Shown: in pieces, positions 5,869 to 8,172 of the stretch
Position numbering within the stretch: position 1 is the first letter of the stretch
Layout: each line of letters opens with the position of its first letter
Assembly: GCA_030043595.1 (NCBI GenBank)
Contig: JASHXJ010000304.1
Location: 1-8,172, forward strand
Reading direction: 5' to 3'
From: Trebonia sp.
GTDB taxonomy: Bacteria; Actinomycetota; Actinomycetes; Streptosporangiales; Streptosporangiaceae
Length of the DNA stretch: 8,172 nt
Translations under genes and position numbers: made by a program
Notes under the pieces: model-generated
Databases searched by the model: none
What the model was told of the DNA's origin: nothing
The model's input: the letters and a program-made list of their open reading frames with translations, nothing else

Positions 5869-7338
5869 ATGTCAGTGCGGTTCCCTGACGAGCCCGGTTT
5901 CGCCGGGCGCTTCGCGCCGATGCGGCTGGAAGGCGAGATCCGCGGCCTTGAGGTGACACAGGGCGAGGTCCCCGCGTCGCTGCGCGGCACGTTCTACCGG
6001 GTCGGCGCCGACCCGGCATGGCCGCCGTTCGTGGCGCGCGACTTCTACTTCAACGCCGACGGCATGGTCGCGATGTTCCGGTTCGAGAACGGGTACTGCG
6101 ACTTCAGGTCCCGGTACGTGCGGACGCCGCGGTTCGCCGCCGAGCGCGAGGCACGGCGGTCCCTGTTCGGCGCCTACCGCAACCCCTACACCGACGACCC
6201 GTCCGTGGCAGGCCTGTCCCGCGGCCTGGCCAACACGAACGTGTACTGGCACGGCGGGCGGCTGCTGGCCTCCAAGGAGGACAGCGCGCCGGTCCAGATC
6301 GACCCGGACACGCTCGACACGGTCGGGGAGTTCACGTGGGACGGCGACCTGTCCTCGCAGACCGCGACCGCGCACCCCAAGATCGACCCGCGCGACGGGT
6401 CGCTGGTGTTCTTCGGCTACATGGCCAAGGGCGAGGCCACCAGGGACATCGCCTACTACGAGGCAGACGCGACCGGGCGGATCGTGCACGAGGCGTGGTT
6501 CGAGGCCCCGTACTCGTCCATGGTGCACGACTGGGCGGTCACCGAGAACTTCGTGGTGTTCCCGATCATCCCGCTCACCGCCAGCCTGGAGCGGCTGAAG
6601 GCGGGCGGGCCGCTGTACGTGTGGGACGGGTCCGAGGACGTCTACCTGGGCGTGGTGCCGCGGCGCGGGACCGGCGTGCGGTGGTACCGGGGCACCAACC
6701 GGTTCGCGTCGCACATCATGAACGCGTTCGACGACGGCCGGTACGTGCACATCGACACGCCCGTGGGCGCGAAGTCCGCGTTCCCGTGGTTCCCCGACAT
6801 CACCGGCGCGCCGTTCGACCCCGAGCAGGCGAGCGCGCAACTGTCCCGCTGGACGATCGACACGCAGGGCCCGCCCGACCTGGGCGACGAGGCGACGGCG
6901 TTCGCCGAGCAGCGGCTCACCGACTGCTCGGGCGAGTTCCCGCGCACGGACGACCGGTGGGCGACGAAAGGGTACCGGTTCGGCGTCATCAACCTCACGG
7001 ACATACCGGGGCAGCGGCCGGACGACGGGCTGCCCGGATTCCGCTGGCTGGCCTCCATCGACCCCGTGACGGGCGCGATGCGGACCCGGTTCGCGGGGCG
7101 GGACTCGACGGTCCAGGAGGCGATCTTCGTGCCGCCGGAGGCCGACACGCCCAACGGCCACGGGTACGTGCTGCAGCTGGTCGACCGGCACGCCACCGGG
7201 ACCACCGACCTGCTGATCCTGGACGCCCAGCAGATCGACGCGCCGCCCGTCGCCACGCTCAAGATCCCGATCAGGATGCCAGGCGGCCTGCATGGCAACT
7301 GGGTGACACCGCAGCAGCTAGCAACCCGTGCCGGATGA
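5869..7338 (+). CDS. Carotenoid cleavage oxygenase family protein, lignostilbene dioxygenase-like
   Basis: This 489-residue protein is a complete non-heme iron oxygenase of the RPE65/carotenoid-cleavage family, which splits C=C bonds of carotenoids, stilbenes and phenylpropenes with O2. The four iron ligands are present: His169 ('TAHPKIDP'), His220 ('MVHDWAVTENFVVFP'), His282 ('ASHIMNAF') and His475 ('GLHGNW'). The three usual second-shell glutamates are also visible: Glu137 ('SKEDSAP'), Glu356 ('GEFPR') and Glu417 ('QEAIFVPP'). The N-terminus shows 'LRGTFYRVGADP' (38-49) and 'NADGMVAMFRF' (62-72). 'PIIPLTASLERLKAGG' (232-247) recalls bacterial lignostilbene dioxygenases. Phe61, Tyr103 and Lys136 sit exactly two positions after the Phe59/Tyr101/Lys134 set that I recall as contacting the phenol ring in Sphingobium LsdA, favouring a 4-hydroxystilbene or isoeugenol-like substrate over a carotenoid. 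There is no signal peptide or membrane segment, so it is likely cytoplasmic. It precedes the NTF2-like gene by 13 nt. Family assignment is firm; the substrate is inferred. Confidence 0.9.
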   Translation: MSVRFPDEPGFAGRFAPMRLEGEIRGLEVTQGEVPASLRGTFYRVGADPAWPPFVARDFYFNADGMVAMFRFENGYCDFRSRYVRTPRFAAEREARRSLFGAYRNPYTDDPSVAGLSRGLANTNVYWHGGRLLASKEDSAPVQIDPDTLDTVGEFTWDGDLSSQTATAHPKIDPRDGSLVFFGYMAKGEATRDIAYYEADATGRIVHEAWFEAPYSSMVHDWAVTENFVVFPIIPLTASLERLKAGGPLYVWDGSEDVYLGVVPRRGTGVRWYRGTNRFASHIMNAFDDGRYVHIDTPVGAKSAFPWFPDITGAPFDPEQASAQLSRWTIDTQGPPDLGDEATAFAEQRLTDCSGEFPRTDDRWATKGYRFGVINLTDIPGQRPDDGLPGFRWLASIDPVTGAMRTRFAGRDSTVQEAIFVPPEADTPNGHGYVLQLVDRHATGTTDLLILDAQQIDAPPVATLKIPIRMPGGLHGNWVTPQQLATRAG

Positions 7339-7340
7339 CG

Positions 7341-7346
7341 AGGAGG
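7341..7346 (+). promoter_or_regulatory. Ribosome binding site deciding the start of the NTF2-like gene
   Basis: AGGAGG lies five bases before the ATG at 7352. It favours that ATG over the in-frame GTG at 7328, which overlaps the oxygenase stop and has no comparable site. Confidence 0.85.
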
Positions 7347-7351
7347 TCTCA

Positions 7352-8029
7352 ATGACATCGGCAGAAGACAGGGTGGCCGAGCTCGAGCACAGGCTCGGCC
7401 TGGTCGAGGACGCGCTCGCCATCCGCAACCTGCAGCACGCCTACGGCTATTACCTGGACAAGTGCCTCTACGACGAGGTGGTCGACCTGTTCGACGAGGA
7501 CGGGGAGGTCATCTTCATCGGCGGCGTCTACAAGGGGCGGGCGGGCATCGCCCGGCTGTACACCGGGCGGTTCCGCAGCCGGTTCACCGGCGGTCACAAC
7601 GGGCCCGCGCACGGCCGGCTGCTCGACCACCCGATGCTGCAGGACATCGTGCACGTCGACCCGGACCGGCGCACCGCGTACGCGCGGTACCGGACGCTGA
7701 TGCAGGCCGGCACGCACCAGTCGGTCGCGACCGAGCAGGCACCGGTACGCCAGTGGTGGGAGGGCGGCCTGTACGAGAACGTCTACGTCTGCGCCGACGG
7801 CGTGTGGAAGATCAAGAAGCTCTTCTACCGGGCCTTCTGGCACGGGACGTTCGAGCACGGCTGGGCCTACATCCCGCCGGACTACGTGCCCAACTCGTCC
7901 GTCACCTACCCGGAAGACCCGTACGGCCCCGACGAGCTGCTGCAGGACGCTCCCCGGCTGTTCCCTGACACCGCGACCCTGCCGTTCCACTACCGCCACC
8001 CGGTAACCGGCAAGGAGTACACGGGATAG
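7352..8029 (+). CDS. NTF2-like / SnoaL-like fold protein, probable small-molecule lyase or isomerase
   Basis: This 225-residue protein begins with a short helix (residues 5-20) followed by 'ALAIRNLQHAYGYYLDKCLYDEVVDLFDEDGEVIF' (21-55). That is the standard opening of SnoaL_4-type NTF2-fold proteins, a group that includes scytalone dehydratase, LinA, BaiE and polyketide cyclases. 'VYKGRAGIARLY' (59-70) and the strands 'LDHPMLQDIVHVDPDRRTAYARYRTLMQ' (91-118) and 'GLYENVYVCADGVWKIKKLFYRAFW' (139-163) complete the cone. Asp36 and His93 fall where LinA-like enzymes carry their catalytic Asp-His pair; this is from motif spacing and is not proven. Residues 165-225 form a long aromatic- and proline-rich tail beyond the fold, so the protein is longer than a minimal 130-150 residue NTF2 domain. 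The gene follows the oxygenase by 13 nt with its own strong ribosome site and is surely in its operon. It may act on the oxygenase product or substrate, or bind without catalysis. The reaction is unknown. Confidence 0.8.
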   Translation: MTSAEDRVAELEHRLGLVEDALAIRNLQHAYGYYLDKCLYDEVVDLFDEDGEVIFIGGVYKGRAGIARLYTGRFRSRFTGGHNGPAHGRLLDHPMLQDIVHVDPDRRTAYARYRTLMQAGTHQSVATEQAPVRQWWEGGLYENVYVCADGVWKIKKLFYRAFWHGTFEHGWAYIPPDYVPNSSVTYPEDPYGPDELLQDAPRLFPDTATLPFHYRHPVTGKEYTG

Positions 8030-8058
8030 CCGCAGCGACTCCCTCAGGCGCTCTGCGG
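8030..8058. terminator. Weak hairpin between convergent genes
   Basis: CCGC-AGCG (8030-8037) can pair with CGCT-(CT)-GCGG (8049-8058) with a two-base bulge. It starts directly after the NTF2-like stop and runs over the end of the minus-strand gene. No T-run flanks it on either strand. The genes' stops are only 14 bases apart, so any shared terminator must lie here or inside coding DNA. Confidence 0.25.
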
Positions 8059-8172
8059 CGCGGTCGCCTGCTCGCCGAGGTTGTTGACGACGTCGACAAC
8101 ACCGTCGACGTCCCAGAGCAGCCGGATCGCGACCGGGATCAGGTCGCGGTGCTGGCCTTCGGCCGGCTTCAG
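8044..8172 (-). CDS. C-terminal fragment, probably a CBS-domain protein with BON segment (5' partial)
   Basis: On the minus strand an open frame enters at the window edge and ends in TGA at 8046-8044, giving 42 residues. The stretch 'RDLIPVAIRLLWDVDGVVDVVNNL' reads like the end of a BON (transport-associated) domain, whose pattern is a helix, then a 'V-x-GV-x-x-V-x-N-x-L' strand. Many actinobacterial stress or universal signalling proteins have tandem CBS domains followed by such a BON segment and end soon after it. The CBS part, which would bind adenine nucleotides, lies outside the window. The gene converges on the oxygenase operon and is probably unrelated to it. The fragment is too short for a firm call. 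Confidence 0.55.
   Translation of the reverse strand: MKPAEGQHRDLIPVAIRLLWDVDGVVDVVNNLGEQATAPQSA

Noticed and set aside
5872..7293. 473-residue minus-strand open frame and a 445-residue alternate plus-strand frame (6018-7355) over the oxygenase gene
   Set aside because: Both lack motifs and have repetitive Arg/Ala/Gly-rich composition. All four iron ligands lie in the oxygenase frame.
8081..8101. Near-palindrome GTTGTTGACGACGTCGACAAC
   Set aside because: It lies inside the minus-strand coding fragment and follows from the repeated Asp-Val/Val-Val codons of the BON-like segment.

Overview
The window is high-GC DNA (strong G/C at third codon positions) with tightly packed genes, ATGA-type overlap and a probable leaderless promoter. 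Together with the treY-treZ pair and the family affinities of the other proteins, this points to a filamentous or soil-type actinobacterium. No mobile element, CRISPR array, tRNA or rRNA gene is visible. Base composition looks even throughout, so nothing suggests recent acquisition.

Layout, left to right. (1) The 3' end of treY (1-199) overlaps treZ (196-1965) by four bases. These are the two enzymes that turn the reducing end of glycogen or maltodextrin chains into trehalose. (2) After a 125-bp gap with its own strong ribosome site comes a 364-residue protein of the short MetE-like zinc methyltransferase family (2091-3185). (3) A dense 74-bp spacer holds a probable intrinsic terminator, a palindromic operator-like element and a -10 box placed for leaderless transcription. 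(4) A full-length GH94 phosphorylase close to cellobiose phosphorylase follows (3260-5716). (5) After a 152-bp gap comes a two-gene unit: an RPE65/carotenoid-oxygenase family enzyme with lignostilbene-dioxygenase-like residues (5869-7338), then, 13 nt later, an NTF2/SnoaL-like protein (7352-8029). (6) A convergent minus-strand gene ends at 8044. Its visible C-terminus looks like the BON segment of a CBS-domain protein.

How the genes may work together. TreY/TreZ handle alpha-glucan to trehalose conversion. The GH94 enzyme would phosphorolyse an imported beta-glucoside, probably cellobiose, to glucose-1-phosphate plus a second product. The oxygenase and NTF2-like protein look like a small catabolic or tailoring module for a phenolic alkene, such as a stilbene or phenylpropenoid. 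The MetE-like protein has the zinc site but no identifiable methyl donor or acceptor. A link between the GH94, oxygenase and methyltransferase genes through plant cell wall-derived substrates is possible, but only proximity suggests it. Most of the window consists of recognisable families. The least explained parts are the control region at 3192-3259, the MetE-like enzyme and the oxygenase/NTF2-like pair.
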